NCBI GenBank assembly: GCA_002842735.1
Contig: PHEB01000002.1
Coordinates: 124,001-188,000, forward strand
DNA: 64,000 bases
From: Alphaproteobacteria bacterium HGW-Alphaproteobacteria-7
Lineage (GTDB): Bacteria; Pseudomonadota; Alphaproteobacteria; Sphingomonadales; Sphingomonadaceae
Reading direction: 5' to 3'
The notes beneath the pieces were generated by a model. The model was not told the DNA's origin. It did not search any database and was given only the letters and a program-made list of their open reading frames with translations. Made by a program: the position numbers and the translations under genes. Shown here piece after piece: positions 36,397 to 47,188 of the stretch; the stretch's first letter is position 1, and every line of letters starts with the position of its first letter.

Positions 36397-39273
36397 TTAA
36401 TGCGCCGCGTCCCATGACAGGCCGGTGCCGATATCGACCCCCAGCGGCACGGTGAGTTCGACCGATGGCAGCGCGGCTTCGGCCATCACGCGGCGGATGA
36501 TCGGAGTGGCGGCTTCGACGCGTTCCTCTGGCAGTTCGAACACCAATTCATCGTGCACCTGCAACAGCATCCGCACATCGTGGAGGCCCGCATCATCCAG
36601 CGCGGGCAGCATCCGCGCCATTGCGCGCTTGATGATGTCGGCGCTGGTGCCCTGGATCGGGGCGTTGATTGCGGCGCGCTCGCTGCCCTGGCGTTCGGCC
36701 TGGTTCTTCGAATTGATCCGCGGGAACCATGTCTTGCGCCCGAACAATGTCTCGGAATAGCCGCAGGCCCGCACGCTCTCCAACGTCTCGTGGATGTAGC
36801 GCTGGATGCCGGGGAAGCGCTGGAAATAGGTGTCGATCATCGCTTGCGCTTCTTCGGGCGATACTTCCAGTCGCCCCGCCAGACCCCAGCGTGAAATGCC
36901 GTAAAGTATTGCAAAATTTATTGTTTTCGCCCGCGCGCGGGTGTCGCGGGTGACTTCGCCGAACATCTCGGTGGCGGTGCGGGCGTGGATATCCTCACCC
37001 GCCGCGAATGCCGCCTTCAGCGTGTCGACCCCGGCCATATGCGCGGCCAGCCGCAATTCGATCTGCGAATAGTCGGCGGCGAGCAGGACATTGCCCGGTT
37101 CGGGCACAAAGGCTTCACGAATCTGGCGGCCAATCGCGGTGCGGATCGGGATATTCTGCAAGTTGGGATCGGTCGAAGACAGCCGCCCGGTCTGCGCGCC
37201 TACCAGGCTGTAGCTGGTGTGGACGCGCCCCGTGGCCGGGTTGATCGCGGCTTGCAACGCATCAGTATAGGTCGATTTCAGCTTCGCCAGCTGCCGCCAT
37301 TCGAGCACTTTGCGGGCAATCGGCGCGCCTTCCCCGGCGAGCTTTTCCAACACCGAGACATCGGTCGAATATTGCCCGCTCTTGCCCTTTTTTCCGCCCT
37401 TGTGGCCCAATTTTTCGAACAGGATATCGCCCAACTGCTTCGGGCTGCCGACGGTGAATTCCTGCCCGGCAAGGCTATGGATTTCCCCTTCGAGCCGGGC
37501 AATTTCGACCGCGAATTCCTCTGACAGCTTCGCGAGCCGCGCGCGGTCAACCCGGATCCCTTCGCGCTCCATCGCGGCCACCACCGCGATCAGCGGGCGG
37601 TCAACCCGCTCATAGACCCGCGTGCCGCCTTCGATCGCGAGGCGCGGTTTGAGGTGGCGGTATAGCCGCAGGGTGACATCGGCATCTTCGGCGGCATAGG
37701 GCGTCGCGCGGTCGAGTGGCACTTCGCTGAACAAAATCGCCTTCTTGCCGGTGCCGCACACGTCCTTGAACGCAATCGGGGTATGGCCGAGGTGGCGCTG
37801 GCTGAGTTCGTCCATCCCGTGGCCGCCGCCCATGCCCTCTTCCCCGCGTCCGGCATCCAGCGCAAAACTGATCACCATCGTATCGTCAATCGGGGCAACA
37901 TTGATCCCCTGACGCGCGAAGATGTTGAGATCATACTTGCCGTTCTGGAACACCTTGAGGACGGCTGCATCCTCCAGCAGCGGTTTGAGCGCGGCGAGCG
38001 CGGCGGCCATGCCCACCTGCTGCGGCTTTTGCGCGAACATATCGTCCCCGCCCCCCTCGATATTATAGTGGGCGAGCGGGATGTAGCAGGCGTCGTTCGG
38101 ACCGAGCGCAAGGCTGACCCCGACCAGATCGGCGCGCATCGCATCGAGCGAGGTGGTCTCGGTATCAACCGCCACCACCCTCGCGGCGAAGGCGCGGGCG
38201 ATCCAGTGTTCAAGCCGCTCAATCGTCTGCACCGTTTCATAGGCGCTGTGATCGACGGGGGGCATATCGGGCAGTGGCTGGCGGTTGGCGCTGCCATTGG
38301 CGTCGCCCCCCTTGTCACTTGGCGTATCGGGTTTGGGCGGGTTCAAATCGGTGGTGCGCGACGGGCTGCCGCGCCCTGCATCCAGCCTCCGCAGCAGCGA
38401 GGTGAAGCCGTGCTGTTCAAGGAAAGCCGCCAGCGGGGCGGGCGGCACCGGGCCAAGCTTCATTTCCGCAATCGGCTGCGGCAGCGCGCAATCTTCTTTC
38501 AGCGTCACCAGCACCTTGCTGAGTTCGGCATCGCTGCGGCTTTCGATCAGGCGGTCTTTCAGCTTCGATGGCTTCATCGCCGGAGCCGAATCGAGCGCCG
38601 CGGTGAGCGAGCCATGTTCAGCGATCAGTTTCGATGCGGTCTTTGGCCCGACCCCGAAAATGCCCGGCACATTATCAGCCGTGTCCCCCATCAACGCCAG
38701 CACATCGCCCACCAGTTCGGGCGGGACGCCGAATTTCTCTTCGACTTCATCGAGGTAGATGCGCTGGTTCTTCATCGTATCGAGCATGTCGATCCGGGCC
38801 GGGCCGTGCGGCCCATCAACCTCGCCCACCAATTGCATCAGATCCTTGTCGGATGAAACGATGGTCACGTCCCATCCCATGCGCTGCGCCTCACGCGCGT
38901 AGGAGGCGATCAGATCGTCAGCCTCCAGCCCCGCTTCCTCGATGCAAGGCAGGCTGAAGGCGCGGGTGGCATCGCGGATCAGCGGGAATTGCGGCACCAG
39001 GTCTTCGGGCGCAGGGGGGCGGTTGGCCTTGTATTCGGCGTAGATTCCATTGCGGAAGCTGATCGATCCTGCGTCAAGGATCACCGCGAGGTGGGTCGGC
39101 CCATCGGCTGCATCGAGATCGGCGGCGAGCTTCCACAGCATGGTGGTGTAGCCATAGACCGCGCCGACCGGCGTGCCGTGCGGATTGGTGAGCGGGGGCA
39201 GCCGGTGATAGGCGCGGAAGATATAGGATGATCCATCGACGAGATAGAGGTGCTGTTTGGAAGGTTCGGCCAT
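36397..39273 (-). CDS. polA: DNA polymerase I
   Basis: A 958-residue PolA with all three domains. 5'-3' exonuclease: LYLVDGSSYIFRAYH at the start and MGDTADNVPGI. 3'-5' exonuclease: VDTETTSLDAM near residue 370, with the acidic residues intact, so proofreading should work. Polymerase: ADYSQIELRLAAHM (motif A), RARAKTINFAILYGIS (motif B, near 785) and LLQVHDELVFE (motif C, near 907). It fills gaps and removes Okazaki primers. A variable Pro-rich linker (about 310-345) joins the first two domains. Confidence 0.97.
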   Translation of the reverse strand: MAEPSKQHLYLVDGSSYIFRAYHRLPPLTNPHGTPVGAVYGYTTMLWKLAADLDAADGPTHLAVILDAGSISFRNGIYAEYKANRPPAPEDLVPQFPLIRDATRAFSLPCIEEAGLEADDLIASYAREAQRMGWDVTIVSSDKDLMQLVGEVDGPHGPARIDMLDTMKNQRIYLDEVEEKFGVPPELVGDVLALMGDTADNVPGIFGVGPKTASKLIAEHGSLTAALDSAPAMKPSKLKDRLIESRSDAELSKVLVTLKEDCALPQPIAEMKLGPVPPAPLAAFLEQHGFTSLLRRLDAGRGSPSRTTDLNPPKPDTPSDKGGDANGSANRQPLPDMPPVDHSAYETVQTIERLEHWIARAFAARVVAVDTETTSLDAMRADLVGVSLALGPNDACYIPLAHYNIEGGGDDMFAQKPQQVGMAAALAALKPLLEDAAVLKVFQNGKYDLNIFARQGINVAPIDDTMVISFALDAGRGEEGMGGGHGMDELSQRHLGHTPIAFKDVCGTGKKAILFSEVPLDRATPYAAEDADVTLRLYRHLKPRLAIEGGTRVYERVDRPLIAVVAAMEREGIRVDRARLAKLSEEFAVEIARLEGEIHSLAGQEFTVGSPKQLGDILFEKLGHKGGKKGKSGQYSTDVSVLEKLAGEGAPIARKVLEWRQLAKLKSTYTDALQAAINPATGRVHTSYSLVGAQTGRLSSTDPNLQNIPIRTAIGRQIREAFVPEPGNVLLAADYSQIELRLAAHMAGVDTLKAAFAAGEDIHARTATEMFGEVTRDTRARAKTINFAILYGISRWGLAGRLEVSPEEAQAMIDTYFQRFPGIQRYIHETLESVRACGYSETLFGRKTWFPRINSKNQAERQGSERAAINAPIQGTSADIIKRAMARMLPALDDAGLHDVRMLLQVHDELVFELPEERVEAATPIIRRVMAEAALPSVELTVPLGVDIGTGLSWDAAH

Positions 39274-39498
39274 GCCGCCCTGCTAGCACCCGGCAAAGCG
39301 CGCGGGTAGAGGGGGATCGCAGCTGGCGGGGCGTTAAATTGTGGCAGGAAAACGGCGAAATTTGGGCGGCGGTGCCTTAATTCGCTTGCACTGCCGCAAT
39401 CTTGCCATTATTTGCAGCGGTGAACCGGAGTTCAGTCGCCGGGTTCGACGCAATCCCAAGCGGGGTGCGTGACATTCGCTGAAGAAGGAATTCATATT

Positions 39499-39765
39499 AT
39501 GCGTAAGATCATTCTTGCTGCCGCGATCGCCACCTCGGCCCTCGGCCTTGCTGCTTGCAGCGGCGAAACCGCCACCGAAACCGTCGACGAAATGGCTGCC
39601 GACGCCGAAGCCAATGCCGATGCCGCTGTTGAAGCCGCTGGCGAAGCCACCGACGCCGCCGTTGACGCGACTGCTGAAGCTGCTGACGCAACCGCCGCTG
39701 CCGCGACCGAAGCTGCTGATGCCGCTGCCGCGACCGCCGAAGCTGCGACCAAAGCTGCCGAGTAA
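39499..39765 (+). CDS. Small Ala-rich lipoprotein
   Basis: An 88-residue precursor with the lipobox LGLAAC (cysteine near residue 21) after MRKIILAAAIATSALG. The mature part is almost entirely Ala, Asp, Glu and Thr in imperfect repeats of the type EAADAT / DAAAATAEA, predicting a long amphipathic helix. A GAAGGAATT ribosome-binding site precedes the ATG at 39499, and a terminator follows. It may be an abundant envelope lipoprotein of the Lpp or entericidin sort in function, but no family is recognised. Confidence 0.75.
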   Translation: MRKIILAAAIATSALGLAACSGETATETVDEMAADAEANADAAVEAAGEATDAAVDATAEAADATAAAATEAADAAAATAEAATKAAE

Positions 39766-39807
39766 TCGGATATGATCCGCGCCGCTTTTGCGGTGGCGGT
39801 CATACAG

Positions 39808-39838
39808 AAGGGCGGTGCCGCAAGGCGCCGCCCTTTTT
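39808..39838 (+). terminator. Terminator of the Ala-rich lipoprotein gene
   Basis: AAGGGCGG...CCGCCCTT hairpin (39808-39835) with an inner GCC/GGC stem and GCAA loop, then TTTTT to 39838. Confidence 0.85.
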
Positions 39839-39865
39839 GCTGCCTGTCATGAATTGAACCGAGGA

Positions 39866-40897
39866 TCAGCCGCCGGTTGAATAGGGGGCGGCGGTCCAGT
39901 TCTTGGTCGGGTTCTGCTGCGCGCGCACCGCAAAACCATCATACAGCGCGCGGGCAATGGCGGCGATGCGCTGTTCGCGGGCCAACCTGGTTCCCTGCCC
40001 CGTCACATAGATCGCCACTGCAATCGCGCGGCCATCGGGGGTTTCGATGATGCCGATATCGCTCGACGTGTTGTTCAGCGATCCGGTCTTGTGGCTCACC
40101 CGCGCTTCGAGCGGGATGTGCGCCGGAATGCGGCGCTTGCCGGTAATGGTGCGGCTCATCGCGCCGAGCAAGACCTGACGGCTTTGATCGGACAGGAACT
40201 CCCCGCGATACAGGCCCGCCAGCAGACGCACCATCGCGCGCGGCGTGGCGGCATCGCGCGGGTCGATGTGGTTGGCCGGATTATATTCGCCATCATCGCG
40301 CACCAAAGTCGCGATATCGCGGTTGATGCTGAAATCATTGATGCCCTGCCGCCGCACCCAATCATTGACCACAGCCGGCCCGCCAATCGCGGCCAGCATC
40401 GCATCGGTCGCCGGATTGCTCGACCGGGTGATCATGATCTCGATCAGGTCGATTGCGGGCATGTATTGCCCTTCGCGCACCGGAGCCTTGGGCGAGGAAT
40501 ATTTGGCCGAACGCACCGCCATCATCAGCGGAAATTCCGAAGTCAGCGAATAGCGCCCTTGCTCGACCATTTCGAGATAGGCGGCACCAATCGCGATCTT
40601 GCTGGTCGATGCCAACGGGAACAATTGGTCGCCCAGCACCATGATTTCCTCGCCAGTGGCAAGGTCGATGGCGGCAACGCCAATGCGGCCCTGGTCGGCG
40701 TTTGCAAGTTCGGCGATGCGTTGTTCAAAGCTGGAGGCGTAGATCGCCTCAACGCTCTGCGGGTCGCGCGTTTGCGTGCCAAACGCGCTGTCGAAACTGG
40801 CCTGAAGTTCGTCAGCGCGCGCGGCGGCCGGCATTGCCAAGGCCGCACAAGCAGCGGCAAAACCAGTGGCGAGAGCAAGGATACGAGGGCGTGCCAT
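39866..40897 (-). CDS. Class A beta-lactamase-like serine hydrolase
   Basis: A 343-residue exported protein (signal peptide to about ARA, residues 1-28). It has S97-T-S-K100 as the active-site SxxK, S159-S-N161 in the place of SDN and K270-T-G. TATPRAM-like DAATPRAMVRLL follows the omega loop. By my alignment, D202 stands at the position of the deacylating Glu166 and E204 two residues later, so beta-lactamase turnover may be impaired; this is tentative. A long N-terminal mature extension (about 30-65) is present. Resistance should not be assumed from sequence alone. Confidence 0.82.
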   Translation of the reverse strand: MARPRILALATGFAAACAALAMPAAARADELQASFDSAFGTQTRDPQSVEAIYASSFEQRIAELANADQGRIGVAAIDLATGEEIMVLGDQLFPLASTSKIAIGAAYLEMVEQGRYSLTSEFPLMMAVRSAKYSSPKAPVREGQYMPAIDLIEIMITRSSNPATDAMLAAIGGPAVVNDWVRRQGINDFSINRDIATLVRDDGEYNPANHIDPRDAATPRAMVRLLAGLYRGEFLSDQSRQVLLGAMSRTITGKRRIPAHIPLEARVSHKTGSLNNTSSDIGIIETPDGRAIAVAIYVTGQGTRLAREQRIAAIARALYDGFAVRAQQNPTKNWTAAPYSTGG

Positions 40898-41157
40898 AGG
40901 GATAAGCTACTCCGGCAGGGTTTATGACGGATTAATAAACCATCCTAGTCATGCCCGATTCGCCGCGACAAGGCCTCATGGTAACCAGTGCGATGAATGG
41001 TGCGCAGGTCGCGACAGGGCAGCGAGCAGGCGCGATTCGCCGCTCCTCGACCGCAATGGCAGGTTCGTCGAATGGGGGCTTGCCGGTGCGGGCATGGGCT
41101 TGACTGCACCGGTGATCCCGGCAGTCTGGCGGCCACGCTTTCAAACAAGGGGACATC

Positions 41158-43401
41158 ATGACCAACACCGCCTCGCTGCGCGCCACCCGCGCTGTTCTTT
41201 CCGCAATGATGCTGTCTGCCTCGGGCATCGCCTTTGCGCAAAGTGCGCCGATTGTGCAGCCCGGTGCGCCGGGGCAGGCGGCCCGCACGCTGACCGCCGA
41301 TCAGGCGAGCACGCTGGCGGCATCCACCCACACGCCGTCCGACGTGATCTTCATGCAGCACATGATCGTGCATCATCAACAGGCGGTGGATATGGCGGTG
41401 CTGGTCAAGGATCGCACCAATACCGCAGAACTGGTGGCGATTGCCGGGCGGATCGAAGCGAGCCAGGCCGACGAAATCGCCTTCATGAAAGGCTGGCTGG
41501 CTGAGCGCGGGGAGCCTGCCGAAGACCCGATGATGCAGGGCCACCACGGTCACCACGCCCACGCGACCATGGCAGGCATGGCCTCCCCCGAACAGATGCA
41601 GGCGCTGGCCGCGGCCAAGGGCGTGGAGTTTGACCGGCAATTCCTCACCCTGATGATAGCCCACCACGAAGGCGCGGTGGAGATGGTGAAAAAGCTGCTC
41701 AATGAAGATGGCACCGCGGCTGACCCGGTATTGTTCCGCTTCATCAGCGATATCGAAAACGAACAGACCGGCGAGATCGAGCGGATGGACAAGCTGCTGG
41801 CTGGCCTGTCGGCAGACCCGCGTTCGGCACTTGCTGCCGGGTTCGGCAATGCAGGTGAGGCGATCCTGAACCTCACCAAAGTCGCCACGCTGCCCAAGCC
41901 CGCCGGGTTCTTTGACCCTGCCAACCCATCGGGTCGGCGTCCGGCGGCTGCACCCAAGAAAAGCAAGGAGGACGCGGCCAAGCCCATCGCCAAACCCGCG
42001 CCGCAACGCCCTGCCGAAGACAGCCTGACCGAATTTGCCGAACGTTCACCGCTGCTCAACTTCGCCAACACCGACATCGCGTTTTTTGGCGATGTGATGG
42101 TCGCAGGCTCTTACCACGGGTTCAACATCTACAAGCTGGGCGATGACGGCGTGCCCAATCTGATGAGCAGTGTCGTGTGCCCCGGCGGGCAGGGCGATGT
42201 CTCGGTGGCTGGCAACCTGCTGGTGATGAGCGTTGAGCAAACTCGCGGGCGCATCGATTGCGGGCTGCAAGGCGCGCCGGGCAAGGTCAGCACCGAAAGG
42301 TTCCGGGGCCTGCGCATCTTCGATATTTCTGACCTCACCCGTCCGGTGCAGGTCGGCGGGGTGCAGACCTGCCGGGGCAGCCACACCCATTCGATCGTCA
42401 GCGCCGATGACACGCGGCTGATCGTCTACAATTCCGGCACCGCCGGGGTGCGCGAGGAAGAGGAGTTGGCCGGATGTATCGGCGGGATTCCGGGCGACAC
42501 CCGCACTGCGCTGTTTTCGGTCGACGTGATCGAGATTCCGGTGGCCGATCCCGCAGCAGCCCGGATCATCAAAAGCCCGCGTGTTTTTGCCGATAGCGAA
42601 TCGGGTGAAATCGCCGGGTTGTGGCGCGGCGGCGATCATGGCGACGGCACGCAGCGCACCGCGCAGACCAATCACTGCCACGACATCACAGTGTTCCCCG
42701 CGCTGAAGCTGGCGGCGGGCGCGTGTTCGGGCAACGGCATCCTGTTCGACATCAGCGATCCTGTGAACCCCAAGCGGATCGACGCGGTGACCGACACCAC
42801 CTTTGCCTATTGGCATTCGGCCACCTTCAACAATGATGGCACCAAGGTGATCTTTACCGACGAATGGGGCGGCGGCGGGCGGCCGCGCTGCAAGGCATCC
42901 GATCCCAAGACCTGGGGCGCGAATGCGATCTACGATATCGTCGATGGCAAGCTGGTGTTCCGCGCGCACTATAAAATGCCTGCGCCGCAGACCGATATGG
43001 AAAACTGCGTCGCGCATAACGGATCGATCATCCCGGTGCCGGGCCGCGATCTGTTTGTGCAGGCGTGGTATCAGGGCGGCCTGTCGGTGATGGACTTCAC
43101 CGACAGCGCGAGCCCCAAGGAAATTGCCTATTTCGATCGCGGCCCGATTGATACCAAGCAGTTGGTGCTGGGCGGATACTGGTCAACCTACTGGTATAAC
43201 GGCCATATCTACGGCACCGAGATCACGCGCGGGATTGACGTGTTTGCGCTTCAGCCGAGCGAACACCTGACCGAGGCGGAAATCGCCGCGGCCAAGGCGG
43301 CCACCTACGAAGGCGGCCGCTTCAACCCGCAAACCCAGACACGGGTGACGTGGGACGCAGCGGTGGTGGAGGCCGCCGAGGCCAGCCGCAAGGGCGGGTG
43401 A
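41158..43401 (+). CDS. DUF305 - LVIVD-repeat fusion protein, exported
   Basis: A 747-residue protein with a signal peptide (cleavage after FAQ, near residue 28). Residues about 55-220 are a DUF305 four-helix domain with two MIxHHxxAVxM motifs (MIVHHQQAVDM and MIAHHEGAVEM) plus a His-rich loop QGHHGHHAHATM that could bind metal. After a Lys/Pro-rich linker (about 260-285), residues about 295-720 form a beta-propeller-like LVIVD domain (GLRIFDISDLTRPVQVGG, ILFDISDPVNPKRID, LSVMDFTDSASPKEI) with several cysteines. Such a fusion probably works in the periplasm or outside; function unknown. The 260 bp upstream show no gene. Confidence 0.85.
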   Translation: MTNTASLRATRAVLSAMMLSASGIAFAQSAPIVQPGAPGQAARTLTADQASTLAASTHTPSDVIFMQHMIVHHQQAVDMAVLVKDRTNTAELVAIAGRIEASQADEIAFMKGWLAERGEPAEDPMMQGHHGHHAHATMAGMASPEQMQALAAAKGVEFDRQFLTLMIAHHEGAVEMVKKLLNEDGTAADPVLFRFISDIENEQTGEIERMDKLLAGLSADPRSALAAGFGNAGEAILNLTKVATLPKPAGFFDPANPSGRRPAAAPKKSKEDAAKPIAKPAPQRPAEDSLTEFAERSPLLNFANTDIAFFGDVMVAGSYHGFNIYKLGDDGVPNLMSSVVCPGGQGDVSVAGNLLVMSVEQTRGRIDCGLQGAPGKVSTERFRGLRIFDISDLTRPVQVGGVQTCRGSHTHSIVSADDTRLIVYNSGTAGVREEEELAGCIGGIPGDTRTALFSVDVIEIPVADPAAARIIKSPRVFADSESGEIAGLWRGGDHGDGTQRTAQTNHCHDITVFPALKLAAGACSGNGILFDISDPVNPKRIDAVTDTTFAYWHSATFNNDGTKVIFTDEWGGGGRPRCKASDPKTWGANAIYDIVDGKLVFRAHYKMPAPQTDMENCVAHNGSIIPVPGRDLFVQAWYQGGLSVMDFTDSASPKEIAYFDRGPIDTKQLVLGGYWSTYWYNGHIYGTEITRGIDVFALQPSEHLTEAEIAAAKAATYEGGRFNPQTQTRVTWDAAVVEAAEASRKGG

Positions 43402-43441
43402 CGGGTTCGCGCGCCGGGGGTAATCATCATCGCCCGCCGTT

Positions 43442-43849
43442 TCAGGCGGCGATGATGGCCTCCTGAATTTCCTCGATCGGGCGGCCTGCGAAAGATTTGT
43501 CGATCTCCCCAACCAGCCGTTTTTCAAGCTCGGCATGGTAATGGTGGCGCATTTCACCCAGCGTTTTGGGGTCAGCGATGATCAGCAGCGCGTCAATCTC
43601 GCCGGCAATCGCCTTGGCGTTGAGCCATTCGGCGGCTGCCGCGCCGTGCGCCAGTTCATCCAGCTGCGTGCGACCCAGCAGTTTGCCGAGTTGATCCTGA
43701 TGGCGCACCCCGGCGCTGAAATTGGTCGGCACCAGTTCGGGCCGCGCTTCGGGCACCAGCCTTGGTTCAAAGATTTGCCCGTCGTTGCGCAGCAGTGAAA
43801 AATTCTCACCATCCAGCAAGGCGACGTGGGCTTTGTGTGCAAGCTTCAT
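43442..43849 (-). CDS. Host attachment family protein (PF10116 type)
   Basis: A 135-residue protein. HVALLDGENFSLLRNDG at the start, ALLIIADPKTLGEMRHHYH and EIDKSFAGRPIEEIQEAI are recognisable blocks of the family named 'protein required for attachment to host cells'. The name comes from plant-associated bacteria; the fold is eRF1-domain-like and the true role is unclear. It follows groEL in the same direction but beyond the groEL terminator. Confidence 0.8.
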   Translation of the reverse strand: MKLAHKAHVALLDGENFSLLRNDGQIFEPRLVPEARPELVPTNFSAGVRHQDQLGKLLGRTQLDELAHGAAAAEWLNAKAIAGEIDALLIIADPKTLGEMRHHYHAELEKRLVGEIDKSFAGRPIEEIQEAIIAA

Positions 43850-43906
43850 AATTCCCCTTTCTGCGGCCAGAGCCGGGGTTCGCCCCGACTGCCGAAAGGG
43901 ATAACA

Positions 43907-43936
43907 GAAAAACCCCGGAGGCGCGAACCTCCGGGG
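43907..43936 (-). terminator. Terminator of the groES-groEL operon
   Basis: CCCCGGAGG/CCTCCGGGG (43913-43936) with a 6-nt loop, followed on the minus strand by a T-run (43907-43912 in complement). It lies about 60 bp past the groEL stop. Confidence 0.85.
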
Positions 43937-43993
43937 CTTATCCGTTTCTGCCCGAAGGCGTTACCGCCTCCGGTATGTCACAAGCGCGAGAGC

Positions 43994-45709
<1,716 letters not shown>

Positions 45710-45719
45710 TCAAAATTTG

Positions 45720-45787
45720 GTGATCCCCCGCGACGGCGGGGGTCGTGTGCTGAATTGCATCAGATCCCCGCCTGCGCGGGGTTTCAC
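45720..45787. repeat. REPIN-like palindrome doublet between groES and groEL
   Basis: CCCCCGCGACGGCGGGGG (45725-45742) and CCCCGCCTGCGCGGGG (45766-45781) face each other, bounded by GTGA and TCAC. The 68-bp unit fills most of the intercistronic gap and would form a strong hairpin in the groES-groEL transcript. Confidence 0.85.
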
Positions 45788-45794
45788 GGGATGA

Positions 45795-46082
45795 TCAGCC
45801 GATGATCCCCATGATGTCGCTTTCCTTCATGATCAGCAGGTCTTCCCCGTCGATCTTGACTTCGGTGCCCGACCACTTGCCGAACAACACGCGGTCGCCG
45901 GCCTTGACATCCATCGGGATGCGGTCGCCGTCTTCGTCACGGGCGCCTTCGCCAACGGCGACGATTTCGCCTTCGCTCGGCTTTTCCTGAGCGCTATCGG
46001 GGATGATGATGCCGCCAGCGGTCTTCTGGTCGGCTTCGATGCGACGGACCACAACGCGGTCGTGCAGCGGACGAAATGCCAT
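45795..46082 (-). CDS. groS: Co-chaperonin GroES
   Basis: A 95-residue Gro[18 protein letters not shown] at the start, with the mobile loop [19 protein letters not shown] and [20 protein letters not shown]. It caps GroEL. The start at 46082 follows AAGGAAAGG. A CIRCE element lies 34 bp upstream. Confidence 0.97.
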   Translation of the reverse strand: MAFRPLHDRVVVRRIEADQKTAGGIIIPDSAQEKPSEGEIVAVGEGARDEDGDRIPMDVKAGDRVLFGKWSGTEVKIDGEDLLIMKESDIMGIIG

Positions 46083-46115
46083 GATGATGACCTTTCCTTG
46101 AATGAATGAGGTGCC

Positions 46116-46142
46116 TTGGCACTCTCCGCTTGAGAGTGCCAA
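46116..46142 (-). promoter_or_regulatory. CIRCE element (HrcA operator) upstream of groES-groEL
   Basis: TTGGCACTC-N9-GAGTGCCAA is a perfect 9-bp inverted repeat with the canonical 9-bp spacer. It differs from the consensus TTAGCACTC/GAGTGCTAA by one symmetrical base. HrcA repression of groESL is therefore expected. Confidence 0.92.
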
Positions 46143-46327
46143 CGGGGCGCATTTGGTCGTGGGCTGCGAATGAATCAAGGGCTGAGCCGCAAAAAAATTC
46201 ACTGTGCAGATGATTGCGCAGTTGATTTGGCGCACGGGGTGGTCAGCGCTGGCCCGGTCGTTTATCTGGCACCGCAACCCGACCGATCCCGCGCAGGCGC
46301 GGCCCATCCGATGGAGCCATTCCCCCG

Positions 46328-47188
46328 ATGACCAGTCCGAAGCTCGCCAATCTCAACGCGAAACTCGCAAACGAGTTCGATATCGCCGCGCAGGCGCTGG
46401 TCTGGCTGCGCGAAAGCATCCCGCAATTAGCCGGGGCAATCGCGGTATTGGTGATCGGGGTGATCCTTGTCCGGTTACTGTCAAAGGCGGCTGACCGCGC
46501 GCTGATCCGTTCCGGGCGGGTTGAACCGACGGTCGCCAAATTCCTCAGCAACATCATCAAATATGCCCTGTGGGTGGTGCTGATAATTACAGTGCTGACC
46601 CAATTCGGGGTGAGAACCACCAGCATCATCGCCGCGCTTGGCGGCCTGGCGCTGGCGGTGGGCCTCGCGCTGCAAGGCACGCTCAGCAATGTCGCGGCGG
46701 GGGTGATGATCCTGATCCAGCGCCCGTTCCGGGTGGGGGAGGCGATTAGTGCGGGCACCGTCACCGGCACGGTTCAGGGCATTGGCCTGTTTACCACCGA
46801 AATCCTCCAGCATGACGGGCTGTATGTAATGGTTCCCAACAATGAATTGTGGAACAAGCCGATCGTCAACTTTACCCGGATGCCGACCCGCCGGTTCGAA
46901 CTGCTGATCGGCATTGGCTATTCAGACAATATCGAACAGGCGCGCACGGAATTGCTGGCACTGGCGGCGGCCGATGACCGGGTGCTGGATGATCCCGAAC
47001 CGGTGGCGTTTGTATCTGCCCTCGCCGACAGCTCGGTCACGATCGGGATGCGGGTGTGGTGCGCGACCGATGATTACCTCGCGCTGTCATGGGCGTTGAC
47101 CGAGGCGGCCAAGACCCGCTTTGGCGAAGTGGGCATCACCATTCCCTTCCCGCAGCGCGAAGTGCGAACCATCGTCGCGAGTGCTTAG
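46328..47188 (+). CDS. Small-conductance mechanosensitive channel (MscS family)
   Basis: A 286-residue MscS-type channel with three TM segments (about 33-55, 74-95, 98-125). The pore helix is [28 protein letters not shown], here described as the Gly/Ala-rich TM3 at about 98-125. The beta domain starts RPFRVGEAI, with [15 protein letters not shown]. It releases solutes on hypo-osmotic shock. The stop overlaps the stop of the convergent MATE gene by 4 bp. Confidence 0.92.
   Translation: MTSPKLANLNAKLANEFDIAAQALVWLRESIPQLAGAIAVLVIGVILVRLLSKAADRALIRSGRVEPTVAKFLSNIIKYALWVVLIITVLTQFGVRTTSIIAALGGLALAVGLALQGTLSNVAAGVMILIQRPFRVGEAISAGTVTGTVQGIGLFTTEILQHDGLYVMVPNNELWNKPIVNFTRMPTRRFELLIGIGYSDNIEQARTELLALAAADDRVLDDPEPVAFVSALADSSVTIGMRVWCATDDYLALSWALTEAAKTRFGEVGITIPFPQREVRTIVASA

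Noticed and set aside
40945..42006. 353-codon frame opposite the DUF305 gene
   Set aside because: No domain and overlaps a gene with signal peptide and clear motifs on the other strand.
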